Shown piece by piece: positions 1 through 11,160 of a stretch of DNA of 64,000 nt. The notes beneath the pieces are model-generated. The model was not told the origin of the DNA and ran no database searches. It was given only the letters and a program-made list of their open reading frames with translations. The stretch covers positions 557,499 through 621,498 of the forward strand of contig WELB01000077.1 in the NCBI GenBank assembly GCA_009602725.1. Reading direction: 5' to 3'. This stretch comes from Spirogloea muscicola (taxonomy: Eukaryota > Streptophyta > Zygnematophyceae > Spirogloeales > Spirogloeaceae). Every line of letters starts with the position of its first letter. The first letter of the stretch is position 1. The translations under genes were made by a program, and so were the position numbers.

Positions 1-808
1 AAGGCCCGCACAGACAACAGGCAGTCAAAGCCATGAGATCTGCCCCTCCAGCTGTAACTCTGAAATGCCCTCGATTTGTAGAGCCCTCCTTGTGAAGCCC
101 ATCCGAATGTGCAGTACATATCACGGGCAGAGAGATGGTTGCCATCTAGCCGCCGCCGCTGCCATTTGCAATAGTGATCGCTGACGGGGCCGACCGATTG
201 GTACAGTGGGGGATGGGGTGGAGCCCCATGGGCATCGTGTACGGAGCCTCCATGAGCAGAAAGTCGCCGTGGGTGTCTTTTACCGCCGCCGTGACGTTCC
301 GCAGCTTCACCGTCGCCAGGCGTAGCAGCCACACGACCAGCCACTCGGCCTTATTAATTTCTTCAACTGCACCATGGTGGGTCGAGCCGCGCAAGGAGGT
401 GTGGGGAGTGGAGAGGCTGCCATAAGCAAGAAGACTGCGGCTGCTAAGAAGCTGCTAAACGCCATGCGGCTGACATGGGAAGGAGGGAGAAAGATGAGAG
501 AGAAGAGGGACGGGGAGGGTTACAGTAGGGCCGCATTACAAATGTTGTCGCCGAAGCGCGTGCATCCGTAAAGGTGCGGCGGCGCAGCTGGCGCGATGGC
601 GGCTACTTCTTCTTCTTCGTCGACGTCGTTCCAGCACGGCGGGAGCCAGGCGGCGCCTGGCGCGGCGGGCGCGACGGCGAAGCCGCCCTTGTGCCAGACG
701 TAGGTGTCCAGGCCGACGGCGGCGGGCAGCGCGTTCGCCTCCGCCGCCAGCGCCGCCAGGCCGCCGCCGCCAGCCGGCTCGTCCGGAAGGAGCGCGTACT
801 TCATGCAG
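1..808 (-). pseudogene. Ecdysoneless (ECD/SGT1-family) copy C, 5' part
   Basis: Two exons of an ecdysoneless-type protein on the minus strand. Exon 1 (about 808-540) carries the family start region (KYALLPDEPAGG) and ends with HLYGCTRFGDN. Exon 2 (about 366-195) carries EWLVVWLLRLATVKLRNVTAA, the conserved ECD stretch followed by a degraded form of the leucine/glutamate motif (FLLMEAPYTMPM where the other copies have LLIEAADALP). The 5' end is cut by a single n at 809. Exon 3 would lie just beyond the left window edge, because bases 1-26 match the sequence just upstream of exon 3 in copy A. ECD proteins act in pre-mRNA splicing and cell-cycle control in animals and fungi. This copy is probably not functional, since the end of exon 2 no longer matches the family. 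Confidence 0.6.
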
Positions 809-809
809 N
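809..809. other. Single-n assembly join
   Basis: A lone n separates ECD copy C exon 1 from unrelated sequence to its right. The same style of join recurs at 5991, 11363, 28060, 44212 and 61060, usually where one side is GC-rich and gene-like. Confidence 0.7.
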
Positions 810-869
810 AGGAGGGGCGGCTCGGCGTTTATCAGTGTGCCGAAGGAAGTGAACGCATGCGCTCCCAAA

Positions 870-1440
870 ACATCGAACGTGACGCGATGTTCGTAAAGTC
901 AACAGCTCTTTCTTTACTATAAGGCAGGGGCTGTAAACAGCCCACCCAAAAAGAATGTCTGGAGAAGCACCGGGGTGATGCCCGTCCAACTTCGCAACAG
1001 GGCCCCTCGAACGTGTCGATCTCGTGGGCGTCCCCCCTGGGATGTGGCTCCTCATCTTCTCCTTTTTTTCTTCTTTCACCTGGGCTGCTGGGCCCAAGGA
1101 GAAAGTGCTCGCCCATTGAGGATAGGGGGCTGGAAAAGCCAAGGGGCCTTCACCATCCCCAGTCGCTTCACCCTGAGGGGTCAGGCTGTTTCAGCACTGG
1201 CCATTGCGGGAAGTTGCGACAGGAAACCTGCCCTCCCAGCTTTCTCGAAATGCCGCACTACGTGACCTCTCGCGCTCCTTACTTACACTTGCAAACAGTC
1301 ATGCACATTTCTACGGCATGGCCACGCTGTCCGCCAGGAAAGCACAGGCCACTACACTCACGCGGCGGACGAGCAGGCCGTCTCTGAGCTTGAGGGACTG
1401 CTCAAGGACGATCGACGCGGTTTCACCCGTCCTTTCCATC
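870..1440. repeat. Repeat-derived stretch, no gene seen
   Basis: I see no gene here. Around 1090-1145 is one copy of the dispersed motif with the core GTGCTCGCCCATTGAGGATA followed by GGGGCTGG, also found near 6600, 10500, 10995, 44190, 61375 and 62240. It precedes the reverse-transcriptase-derived stretch that follows. Confidence 0.5.
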
Positions 1441-1448
1441 GGTTCACG

Positions 1449-2256
1449 GTGCGCGTCCGAGTAGTCGAACGCTGCTCCGTATACGAGTCCCTTCGGCTCT
1501 CAGACAACCTGTTCCGTACAGCGCTCCATCACCACCTCGGCCTTCCCCCTCTTTGCTTGGCTGGCAGCCGCCAGCGCGAGTGTGGCCATATTGACGATGA
1601 TAACCTCGCTCTAGCTGCGCACATGCTGAGGTCTGTTGAGGGTGGTGAGCGCATTGCCTCCCACGACTTACTCAGAGATGCTACGTATGAAATTGGGCGC
1701 GAGGCGCGGTATATTTCGGGCATGGAGGTGTCCGGCATCATGCCGATCTCCACAAGGCGCGGCAAGCCATACGTGCGGCGTCTGGACGTGGGTCGCCAAC
1801 CCCCGGAGCGGTGGGCTTAAGCTGCTCCTGGACTTTGTCCTCCTTGACGCATGCAAAGCTTAAGCACTCACGTCAACCGTGCTTGGCTGGGCAACGTCCA
1901 GCGCGGAGCGTCAAACGGAGAAGCATGACAAGGACCAACCCCCAAAAAACCACTTCTATCCATGCGCTTTAGGTAATACGGTGGCTATCGCATTTTATGG
2001 TCCTCCCTCATCCAACATCTGGCCCACTGGTTGACGCGCGTCGTCGAAGTCGGGGCGTCAGCTTTGGCCACATTAGCATTCCGCAGGCATTAGTTGCATT
2101 TTACAGAATGCGGCTTTCGGTTATTTTGCAGCGCTCGCAAGCTCTGGCTATTCATCAGCGTGCAGATCGTGCTTAAGTCAGGCAACCGGCTTCCGTGGCC
2201 GCGCTCCGGCTCCTCACATTAGCTTGTCTTGTGTATGTGCTCATTCGTGGGTAATA
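1449..2256 (+). pseudogene. Degraded reverse-transcriptase C-terminus (LINE-like)
   Basis: The reading frame at 1449-1820 contains HHHLGLPPL and then HDLLRDATYEIGREARY. This resembles the region after the polymerase core of retroelement reverse transcriptases common in plant and algal genomes (a short 'LGLP' stretch, then 'HD.LRDA.YEIAREAG'). About 300 bases on, 2108-2256 encodes RMRLSVILQRSQALAIHQRAD, the terminal RT motif, interrupted by a stop. No polymerase domain, integrase or long intact frame is present, so this is a relic. The assignment rests on remembered family patterns rather than a search. Confidence 0.5.
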
Positions 2257-2329
2257 ACGGCACACTGTACCTTCGCCACCTTAGCATAGGGCTTCGTTTC
2301 ATGAAGCCTTGATATTTACAAAAATTTTG

Positions 2330-2400
2330 GCCTGAACAATGTATTCGCTTGAAATGGCCTCCCTCTCATATCATGCACACCGCGCGCCTTCTCTCTCTCT
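2330..2400 (+). repeat. Dispersed terminal repeat (CAATGTATTGGCTTGAATTGG family)
   Basis: A diverged copy of the roughly 75-bp sequence that forms the terminal inverted repeat of the element at 61140-61967. Landmarks are AACAATGTATTCGCTTGAAA, then GGCCTCCCT and GCGCGCCTTCTCTC. Other copies lie near 10878, 35781, 35844, 36647, 36718, 43857, 61140 and 61895. Confidence 0.65.
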
Positions 2401-2567
2401 GGGCTGGCCAAGAACAGCCATCGCCATTTACTGGAAGAGTCTATCATCTTCATGAACGTCGTCCTTACAGACAGCTTCCGAAAGAAGGGCCCAATAACTC
2501 CTGAAACCGGATACTATGTGAAGGCGCCCGAACCAAAGAAGTCACATAAGTACAAGGACCACCCTCC

Positions 2568-2890
2568 TGGTGATACCAATTTTAAACCCCTGGCCAAGGA
2601 CATCCACGGGTGTTATGGGGGTCGGTGGTCCTCATTACTTTTGCTGCTGGCCTCTCAAGCTAATCCGCGGCACTGCTAACAGGGTGCAGCAGTTCCTGGA
2701 GGCTCGGTGCCTTTCAATCTTACGTCCTGCTACCGCTTGCGTCTATACATGTCCCTACAGCGGTCCCAAGCGTTTGCTCTGCACTGCCGAGCTGGTCGCG
2801 CCGGCAGCAGCTTCTGGCATGCGCATCGGGGTTGCTCTTTCTCCCCTCAGCTCATCTGACTTCTTACAGCTGACACAGGGGTTCTAAGAT
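2568..2890 (+). pseudogene. Reverse-transcriptase C-terminal fragment
   Basis: The frame encodes FKPLAKDIHGCYGGRW, a degenerate form of the block seen as VPFAVDVHGALGSQW in the best-preserved fragment (36126-36470, minus strand). It is followed by a region rich in Ala, Leu and Arg before the frame decays. No full-length element surrounds it. It is one of several 3'-end-only RT relics in the window. Confidence 0.4.
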
Positions 2891-2894
2891 CGCC

Positions 2895-2990
2895 GTCTGC
2901 CTAGCCTGTGGCTCCGTCATGAACACTTTCTGTATGCACCTGGCTGGCTTTTACAGCCGCTCCTTCAATATCAGCAGCAGCATTCGTTTC
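2895..2990 (+). repeat. Dispersed repeat (GTGGCTCCG...CACCTGGCTGGC family)
   Basis: Carries GCCTGTGGCTCCGTCATGAA, then TGCACCTGGCTGGC and ACAGCCGCTCCTTC. Related copies occur at about 6915-7000, 7012-7060, 7130-7190 and 11060-11150, and in reverse orientation at 63435-63520 and 63745-63830. Confidence 0.65.
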
Positions 2991-4539
2991 CATTTGTTAC
3001 CTGCCTGACAACAAGAAGCCACTTGTCATGCCAATCTTCGATCTGATTGCATGTGAGCTGCCGAAAGTTCTTAACAGCTTCGTATGGCAGCAATCATGGG
3101 GAGTGCTTGATAGGCCTTCAGCTGTGACATAAGTGCGGGCCTGCAAGTAGCTGCACAAAATTGGTGCTGGCACAAACTGCTGAGGTAACAGTAAAGGGAA
3201 ACTATAGCCCGTGCCAAGTATGGGTCAATGTATTCGTTACGTTTGTATTATAAAATAAATATCAAATGCAGCTGGGGAATCATTTTGTCAATTGCGGTAG
3301 TATTTTGGACCCATGCATGGGCTGGGTAACCTTCTGACACAGCCTAGCGGGCCGTGGTAGCGCTCCTAGTGACTGATGAGTGCCCCAGTACTTCTGGCAT
3401 ACCGCTGACATTTCGAGGCGTCCGCGCTGCTGCTCTGGTGCACCCTAGCTTGCAGACCTGCATCGTCTTGGCACCTCTTGGATGCTGGACGATGCAGTGC
3501 AATGTATTGCAGTGCACTGCAAGACAATGCATGCATTGCTTTGACACCATCAATGGGGGACATATATGATCCGCCAGGAGCTCATGGGCACGCATCTTTA
3601 GCAACACTATCGACAATCCCCACGGCGGAGGCTCAGAACTGATGATTCGCTGTCGCTAATGTCAATCCAGTTACAAGTAGCGTGGATATCTACAAACCAG
3701 GAGCTACTTCGAGCTCCGGAGGAAGCGAGATTGTAGAAGTAATGTAGAAGTAAATTTTTCTAAGATCTGTAGTAAGGGTTTGTTGTACGGTCCAAAGAAT
3801 TGCTGCTCTGTGGTATGCTCTACTTTCGCTATGAGGGCGCACTCTCTAATCGAAGCGCCTCTTCTAAGCCCCGGGCACACTCTTCCATGGACGGTCGCAA
3901 GCTCCATGGTTCCTGGATGAGCACAGCAACCTGCATCAGTGTTTTTGTTCTGGAAGCTCATCATGCGCCTTATCTGCTCCACTTTTGGCATAAGGACGCA
4001 CTCTCTGATCAAAGCACCTCTTCCAAGCCCTGCACGCACTCTTCCAAGCATGGACGGTCACAAGCTCAATGTTTCCTGGATAGTACGGCAACCTGCACAG
4101 TCCCTTTGTTCTGAAAGCTCATCATGCGCCTCATGTGCATTTATTTGCGGCCTCATCCTCTGGGGGCCCTCAGTGCGGCCTCAATCGGCCCCCACGCCCT
4201 TTGCGCCGCCAAGCTGCAGCAGATGCAAGAAAGCACCACCTCAGACCTAGCGTAACGGAGAGGTTGAGCTTCGTTCAAGGGGCTGAAGCTAGAAAACATG
4301 AGGCCTGGAACTCAACTTCCCTGAAGCTTCATGTCATAGGCACTTCCGCCGGACTGTCTGTGCTGACCTCTCTTGCAGGCGACCTGATGCAGTAGTCGCC
4401 TCGAAGGCCAAGCCGGCACATGCCATGCCCTCGTGGTGCTCAGCAGAGTGGGGGAAGCCTGCCCTCAAAGGGACCGCGGTCCTCCAGAGCAGCGCGTAAC
4501 CAGGCATTCGCCGGGCCAGCGGTGGCAGCAGCATATATC

Positions 4540-6186
4540 CGCAGCGTGTATATCACAATCTTGAGGCCGACCGCAAGCTTCATGCCGAGCTCCGCCGCAT
4601 TATACTCGACCGTATCCTCACGTGGCGGCATCGGGTAGTGCCGCGGAGCCTGCGCAGCAGCGGCAGCAGTGGCGGTCATGGCCGTGGCCATGGCCGTGGC
4701 CACATTGATGGCAGCGGCAGCAGTGACAGCGGCAGCGGCAGACCTGGACGTTTTGCTGGCGGAGCTGAGCGTATATGGCGCGGTCGAAGTCAACTATCAC
4801 TAAAACCATTGGCGGGCCGTCACCGGCGGTGCCGGCTGGGAAGTGGGCGTCCATGCGTGCCGCGACGGCCATGCCATTGGGAACGCAGCCAGAAAGAGCG
4901 TCCACGGCGGCGCCGATCATTGACGAATCTGTAGCCTCCAGTACCCGCTTTGCTGCCGCTGGGATCCGGCAGGGCGCCATGTAGTCACTAGCCAGCGCGC
5001 GCCGCGGGTGACCCTGAATGTGCTGCTTGATTGCTGCCTGCAAGGAGGCAAGCCCAAGGGGAGGGGGAAAGGTGGGCAATAAGAATGGATAAGGAAGAGA
5101 CGAGGGAAGGGGACAGGGAGGGGGCAAGAGGGAGGGAGGAGGAATGTGCATCAGCGGAGGAGGGAGGAAGAAGTGGGAAGAGGGTGGAGAATTTAGCGGC
5201 GAATGACAAGAGGATGCGTTCGAGCCGTGGAGCTGGCAAGCGGGCCACCGAGGGAGCACGCACCTGCACAGCTAGGGAGGCCTTGGTGGACACCGCGGGG
5301 TCGCGCACTGCCGCAAGGGCCGCCACGAGCGGCGGCGTCTTGGGCGCAACGGACTGTGGGACAATGTGCACGGCGCCAGCGCGCAGGAACACACTGCAAG
5401 GCTCTCACAGACAACAGGCAGTCGAAGCCATGAGATTTGAATATGAAGCCGTAGTTTTGAAGTGCCCCGAAGTTAGTAAACCTTCCTCTTGAAGCACCAG
5501 TCCGACAGTCCGTCGCAGTAGTCTATCACGGCCAGAGAGATGGTCGCCACTGTGCCGCCCCTGGTGCCGAACACAATAAGCGATTGCAGGCGGGGCCGAC
5601 CGGTTGTAGTTGGTGTGGGGCTCAATCCACTAGGGCAGCGCGTCCGCAGCCTCGATGAGCAGAACTTCGCCGGCGAAGTCACTCACCGCCGCAGTGACAT
5701 TCCGCAGCTTCACAGTCGCCAGGCGGAGCAGCCACTCGACCAGCCACTCGTCTACTGCGCCCGCCCCTTCACCACGTTGGGGTCGAGCAGCGCCAGGAGG
5801 CAAGGGAAATGGAGAGGCTGGCATGGGAAGGAAGAAGAACGACGATGGAGAAGGGCTAAGGTGGGGCCGCACTGATGTTGCCGCCGAACCGCGTGCATCC
5901 GTAAAGGTGCGGCGGCGCTGCCGGCACTGCCGGTGCGGTGGCGGCTGCGGCGTCGTCGTCGTTGCGGCGCGGCGGGCGCCAGGCAGCGCCNGTAGGCGTC
6001 GAGGCCGACGGCGGCTGGCAGCGCGTTCACCTCCGCCGCCAGCGCCGCGAGGCCGCCGCCGCCAGCCGGCTCGTCCGGGAAGAGCGCGTACTCCACGAAG
6101 TACTTAACGCGGCCGCCACGCCGCCGCCGCCGCCGCCTCCGCCTCCGTCGGCCCCCGCGGCGCCGGGCGAGGGCAGCGCGGCCATG
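4540..6186 (-). pseudogene. Ecdysoneless (ECD/SGT1-family) copy A
   Basis: Five recognisable exons on the minus strand: about 6186-5873, 5754-5601, 5393-5264, 5037-4744 and 4649-about 4545. They encode, in order, FVEYALFPDEPAGG; DEWLVEWLLRLATVKLRNV with LLIEAADALP; VFLRAGAVHIVPQS with a long Ala/Pro stretch; IKQHIQGHPRRALASDY, continuing to FDRAIYAQLR; and YPMPPREDTVEYNAAELGMK. These are the conserved ECD family blocks. Disabling lesions: a TAG at 5632-5630, where the family has the Lys of LPKW; a single-n join at 5991 that removes part of exon 1; an ATG (near 6186) out of frame with the conserved region; and a degenerate final exon near 4140-4210. The 3' region also seems shorter than a normal ECD. 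It is a pseudogene unless the stops are assembly errors. Confidence 0.7.
5991..5991. other. Single-n assembly join inside ECD copy A exon 1
   Basis: The reading frame changes across this n. Compared with copy B, about 15 codons (the segment with VWRKDGFAVAP) are missing, so the n stands for a collapsed or unsequenced GC-rich stretch. Confidence 0.7.
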
Positions 6187-6589
6187 GCCGCCGTCGTCGC
6201 CGCCACGCAAGGAGGACGTGGGGCTCGGCTCCTATCACTGTGCCATAGGCATGCATGCACGGGCTCCCATAACTCCTACGTCACCGATGTTCGTGAGGTC
6301 AACAGCTCTTGCGATACAAGGCAGTGGCTGTAAAAGCCAGCCTAGATAGACTGGACAAGGTCCAAGGAGGCGGGAGATCAAGTGGCACCGGGGTGATGCC
6401 CGCAACGTCCACCTTCGCAACGGGACTGTGTGTGTAATTAAGAGATGGAGGGCCATGTGTGGCCAAGTACAAAGGTAAGCACATTCGCAACGGGGGTCCC
6501 TCGAACTAGGCGTGTCGATCTGGTTAGGAAGAAAATTTCTCTGTTTCTAGAATGAAGGGACTGCTCAAGGACGATGGACGTGGTCTCAC

Positions 6590-6825
6590 ACGAGAAGAAA
6601 GGGCTCGCCCATTGAGAATAGGGGCTGGAACAACCAGCCCGAAAAAGAATGAACAGAGTACGAGAAGGGGGCCAGGGGAAGCGCTAAGTAACAGAAACAA
6701 AGCTGCTACGAGACACTCAGTAACCCCTGCTAAGCAGCCGCAGATCAGAGATGCTGGGCTCCTGGAAGTGGGTCCCCTGGCCAGAGCCAGAGGCAGCAGC
6801 GAGGGCTCTGCCGGCACGAGAGCGC
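6590..6825 (+). repeat. Near-identical dispersed repeat, copy 1
   Basis: About 225 bases (6597-6822) match 10497-10722 base for base as far as I can follow, and match the complement of about 62050-62275 with very few differences. The complementary strand encodes the terminal reverse-transcriptase segment ending FQEPSISDLRLLSRGY. The copy ends abruptly at the GCCGGCACGA junction near 6820. Confidence 0.85.
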
Positions 6826-6835
6826 CCTGTTCTCT

Positions 6836-7190
6836 TATTATTCCAGCCCCTATTCTCAATGGGCGAGCACTTTCTTCTCTCTTCTTCTTTGGGGGTATTG
6901 AGGGCGCCCTGTCTGCCTAGCCTTTGGCTCCGTCATGAACACCTGTATGCATCTGGCTGGCATTTCACAGCCGATTCTTTCATATCAGCAGCCGCTTTCT
7001 TCTGTCTACCTAGCCTGTGGCTCCGCTACTGTAGTCATGAACCCCCTCTGTATGGAAGAGCTTTCTTCTGTATGTAAAAAACAAGGGGGTTTATATTGAA
7101 TGATGAAGGGCCTGAGTGGCCAAGTACAAACTGGAAATACAAAGGATCTGTATGCACCTGGCTTGCTTCCACAGCCGCTCTCTTTTTTAT
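6836..7190 (+). repeat. Cluster of short dispersed repeats in the palindrome spacer
   Basis: Contains CCAGCCCCTATTCTCAATGG with GGCGAGCAC (6843-6872) and two or three partial copies of the GTGGCTCCG...CATGAAC...CACCTGGCTGG repeat (6920-7000, 7015-7060, 7135-7190). No gene seen. This is the spacer between the two ECD arms. Confidence 0.6.
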
Positions 7191-7319
7191 AGTAGCGGGC
7201 AAGAGTGTTCAGGGCGGACAGGCTACCCCGTACGGTTTGACACCCGTCCGACTCCCGGAACCTATGGATATCGACTGTCACATCATTCGCTAACCGCTAA
7301 CTACTGAGTGTCGGTTAGC

Positions 7320-10300
7320 ACGATAATGCTACAATATCAGCAGCCGCAGTCTTTGCTTTCCCTGGTGGCGACGACGGCGGCCATGGCGCCGGGCCGCGGC
7401 GGCGGCGGCGGCGGCGGCGGCTACAGCGTCAAGTACAGCATGGAGTACGCGCTCTTCCCGGACGAGGCGGCTGGCGGCTTCGGCCTCGACGCGCTGGCGG
7501 CGGAGGTGAACGCGCTGCCCGCCGCCGTCGGCCTGGACGCCTTCGTCTGGCGGAAGGACGGCTTCGCCGTCGCGCCCGTCGTGTCCGGCCCCGCCTGGCG
7601 GCCGCCGTGGTGGGTCGACGCCGCCGCCGCCGCCGCGCCAGCTGCGCCAAAGGCATCGCCGCCGCACCTTTACGGATGCACGCACTTCGACAACGACACC
7701 GGTGCGGCCCCACCTCGGCCCTTCTCCCTCATCGCCCTCCTTCCTTCCCAATGCCAGCCTCTCCAGTCCCCATTCCTCCTGGCGCTGCTCGACCCCGACG
7801 TGGTGAAGGGCCGGGCGCAGAGAACAAGTGGCTGGTCGTGTGGCTGCTCCGCCTGGCGACCGTGAAGCTGCGGAATGTCACGGCGGCGGTGATAGACGCC
7901 TACGGCGACGTCTTGCTCAACGAGGCTGCGGACGCGCTGCCCAAGTGGATCCAGCCCCAGACCAGCACCAATCGGTCGGCTCCGCTTGCGATTGCTCATA
8001 GCCAACGGCAGCGGCGGCAGCTTGGTGGCGGTTATCTTCGTGCCCGTGATGCGATACTGCAGCTTTCAGATGCGCTCCATTAAGAGGGCTTCACACATAG
8101 GGGGCACCTCAAAGTCAAAGCTTGATCTCCTGACTGCCTGTTGTCTGTGGGGGCCTTGCAGTATGTTCCTGCGCGGTGGCGCCGTGCACATTGTCCCGTG
8201 ATCCGATGCGCCTGAAACGCTGAGGCTGAAGGCGGCGCTTGCGGCAGTGCGCAACCCCGCGATGTCCACCGAGGCCCTCCCAGCCGTGCAGGTGCCTGCT
8301 CCCTCGGAGGCCGGCTTGGCAGCTCCATGGCCGTTGTCACTCGCCGCTGACGTCCCCTGGCCCTTCCTCCCTCCCCTCTCGCCTCTCCACCCTCGTCCAC
8401 TTCATCCTCCCTCCCTCCTCTCGCCGGCGCATATTTCGGTCCCACTCTTGCCCCCTCTCTGTCCCCTTCCCTCCTCTCTCTTCCATCCTTATTGTCCAAC
8501 CTTCCCCCTTCACTGGGCTTGCCTCCTTGCAGGCAGCAATCAAGCGGCAGATCCAAGGTCACCCGTGGCGCGCGCTGGCTAGTAAGTACTGGGCGCCTTG
8601 CCGGCTCCCAGCTGCAGCGGCGCGGGCACTGGAGGAGGTGCTGGAATTGCTCGCCGCCGCTGTAGAGGCTCTTTTCAGCTGCGATGCCGAGAGCATGGCT
8701 GTGGCGGCACGCATGGACGCCCTCTTGCCAGAAGGCACCGCAGGTGACGGGCCGCGAATGGATGGGGTGATACTTACCTTCAATCGCGCCATGTACGCTC
8801 AGCTCCGCCGACAGGCCTTCCAGGTCTGCCGCTGCCGCTGCTGCTGCTGCCGCTGCCATCACCATGGCTACGGCCATGGCCGCGGCCATGACCGCCACTG
8901 CTGCCGCTGCTGCGCAGGCTCCGTGGCACTACCCAATGCCGCCACGTGAGGATATGGATGAGTACAAAGCCTCGGAGCTCGGCATGAAGCTTGCAGTTGG
9001 CCTCGAAGTCGTGATAGATACGCTGCGTAAATCAGGTGCCGCTGCCCGCTCGGTGTGGACCCCTACATACTTTGTCCCGGAGATTCCAGACGACTGTGAG
9101 GGCGTGCAGGCCATCCAGGAGAATACTGCACTTGCTCGCGAGAGGTCAGCACAGCCAGTCCAGCGGAAGTGCCAACTGTGAAGCTTCAGGGAACTTGTGT
9201 TCCAGGCCTTATGATGTTCTAGCTTCAGCCCCTTGGATGGCGCTCAACCTCTCCCTTACTCTAGGTCCGAGGCGGTGATTTCGTTCATTGTGCTGCAGGC
9301 TGGCGGCGCAGAAGCGGTTGGAGCTGATTGAGGACGCGCTGAGGGCCCCATCAGATGAGGACTCAGAGTACTCATATGATGATTGAGGCGTATGATGAGC
9401 TTCCAGAGGCAGAAGACTGATGCAGGTGAGAGCCAAGGACTGAGAGTTGAGAGCTATGCTCATCCAGGAGACATCGCGCTTGCGATTGTCCATGGAAGAG
9501 CGTGTGCGAGGCTTACAAGGGGCGCTTCAAATAGAGAGTGCGTCCTTCTAGAGGAAGTGGAGCACTTCACAGAGCAGCACTCCTTTGTACCCTACAACAA
9601 ACCTTTCCACCAGATCTTTGACAAACCTTACCAATAACCTTTTTAGTTCCCTCAGAGCTCAATGTAGCTCCTGGCTTGTAGGTATTCACGCTACTTGTGA
9701 CTGGATAAAGAATGGCGATAGCGGTTCATCACTTGAAAAGCTACGCCCGTGGAGGTTGTTGACAGTGTTGCTAAAGATGCGTGCCAATGAGCTCCTGGCG
9801 GATCATATTTGTCCCCCATTGATGGTATCGAAGCAATGCATGCCTTGCATTGCAGTGCACTGCAACACACTGCACTGCATCTTTCAGCATCCAAGGTGCC
9901 AAGATGATGCAGGTTTGCATGCCAGGGTAGCAGAGCAGCAGAGCGGACGCCTCAGAGTCAGCATTATGCCAGCAGTACCGGGGCACCCATCAGTCACTAG
10001 AGCCCTAACACGGCCCACTTGGCTGTTTCAGATGGTTACCCAGCCCATGCATTGGTCCATGATACTACTGCATATGATAGAATGGATCGCCAGCCGCATC
10101 TGGGCTGATTTGTGATTCATATTCAACAAATCACTGAGCAATGCTTGGTACAGGGTATTATTGCACTAGTCCTCAGCAATCTCGTGTTAGTACCACCTTT
10201 GTGCATCCACTTGCAGGCCCAAATCTACGTCACAAGTGAAAGGCCTATCAATCACTCCCCATGGTAGCTGCCATAAAAGCTGTAAAGCGGCAGCTCACAT

Positions 10301-10352
10301 TCAAGGAGATCGAGCTTGGCATGACAGATAGCTTCTTGTTGTCAGGCCGGTA
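7320..10352 (+). repeat. Inverted duplication, arm 2 (contains ECD copy B)
   Basis: Inverted counterpart of 3001-6240, with ECD in the opposite (plus) orientation, so the two ECD copies are head to head. The outer part, about 9390-10352, matches 3001-4130 reversed, and also 12850-14282 reversed. Confidence 0.85.
7383..9386 (+). pseudogene. Ecdysoneless (ECD/SGT1-family) copy B
   Basis: This is the best-preserved ECD copy. The ATG at 7383 precedes a Gly run and then MEYALFPDEAAGG. Exons are 7383-7701, 7821-7974 (KWLVVWLLRLATVKLRNV, then NEAADALPKWIQPQTSTNR), 8162-8291 (FLRGGAVHIVP), 8533-8823, 8918-about 9035 (YPMPPREDMDEYKASELGMK) and 9299-9386 (a last exon ending in an acidic tail, SDEDSEYSYDD, then TGA). 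All junctions are GT-AG and join in frame. The lesion is an in-frame TGA at 8199-8201, directly after HIVP, where copy A reads Gln. The predicted product, about 360 codons without the stop, is well short of typical ECD proteins (about 600 residues), so the region before the acidic tail is probably deleted. Probably a pseudogene. Confidence 0.7.
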
Positions 10353-10373
10353 GCTTAGGGCAATGTTGTTCAT

Positions 10374-10800
10374 CCACAAGCATTGGTTGCTCATCACAGA
10401 ATGCGGCTCTCGCTTGATCTGCGGCTCCGCAAGTTAGCTTGTCGGATGTGGATGTGCTCACCCGTGGCCGTGGGTGGGTATCATTGTCGAAAGAAGAAGA
10501 AAGTGCTCGCCCATTGAGAATAGGGGCTGGAACAACCAGCCCGAAAAAGAATGAACAGAGTACGAGAAGGGGGCCAGGGGAAGCGCTAAGTAACAGAAAC
10601 AAAGCTGCTACGAGACACTCAGTAACCCCTGCTAAGCAGCCGCAGATCAGAGATGCTGGGCTCCTGGAAGTGGGTCCCCTGGCCAGAGCCAGAGGCAGCA
10701 GCGAGGGCTCTGCCGGCACGAAGGTGCAGCGCCCGGGCCATGGACCTCTGCAGCGAGACGGCCAGGCGCATTCGATACACTTGCGCCAGCGACCCGGCTG
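10374..10800 (-). pseudogene. Reverse-transcriptase terminal fragment within near-identical repeat, copy 2
   Basis: The minus strand of 10619-10795 encodes VYRMRLAVSLQRSMARALHL, a Gly/Ala stretch and SISDLRLLSRGY, then stop. This is the terminal segment of the RT relics. The block 10497-10722 is shared with 6597-6822, and the longer block 10497-10795 is shared in reverse with 61970-62275. At 10381-10460, plus strand, is a second, shorter and diverged piece of the same RT end. Confidence 0.6.
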
Positions 10801-10869
10801 TCACCCTGTTACCTTAGGCACCTTAGCATAGTGCTCGATTTTCTAGCGCCTTGTTCATCCTGCACTAGA

Positions 10870-11160
10870 TTCTGCCTGAACAATGTCTTGGCTTGAATTG
10901 GCCTCCCTGTGGTTCCATGCTCTCCGCGCGCCTACTCTTTTCTCTTGCTTCGTACCGCTGAGCCGGTCGCGCCCTTGCAGCGAGCTCTGGCTTGCCAGCC
11001 CCTATCCTCAATGGGCGAGCCCTTTCTTCTGGCTTGCACAGCGAGGAGAAACCTGTCTGCCTAGCTTGTGGCTCCGCTAATACAGTCTTCAACACCCTCT
11101 GATGCACCTGGCTGGGTTACACAGCCGTTCCTCATAGTATCAGCAGCCGCACACTCTGAA
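10870..11160 (+). repeat. Compound dispersed repeats
   Basis: Three families lie head to tail: the AACAATGTCTTGGCTTGAATTGGCC copy at 10880-10945, CAGCCCCTATCCTCAATGGG near 10998-11025, and GTGGCTCCGCTAATACAGTC with CACCTGGCTGGG at 11068-11130. No gene seen. Confidence 0.6.

Larger units (their letters stand above)
3001..6240 (-). repeat. Inverted duplication, arm 1 (contains ECD copy A)
   Basis: This segment matches 7320-10352 in inverted orientation along nearly its whole length. Examples are the ends (GACAACAAGAAGCCACTTGT at 3008 against the complement near 10340), the tract of TGCAG/TGCAT repeats near 3490-3540 against 9835-9890, and the ECD exons. Substitutions and small indels are visible, so the duplication is not very recent. 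About 1.1 kb of repeat-rich spacer separates the arms. A partial third copy of the outer part lies at 12850-14282. Confidence 0.85.

Noticed and set aside
5031-5492. Plus-strand open frame rich in Glu/Arg/Gly
   Set aside because: Shadow of ECD copy A intron and exon 3 on the other strand; low complexity.
8080-8898. 272-codon minus-strand frame
   Set aside because: Lies opposite ECD copy B exons 3-4, whose plus-strand frame matches the conserved family blocks; composition is that of an antisense GC-rich shadow.
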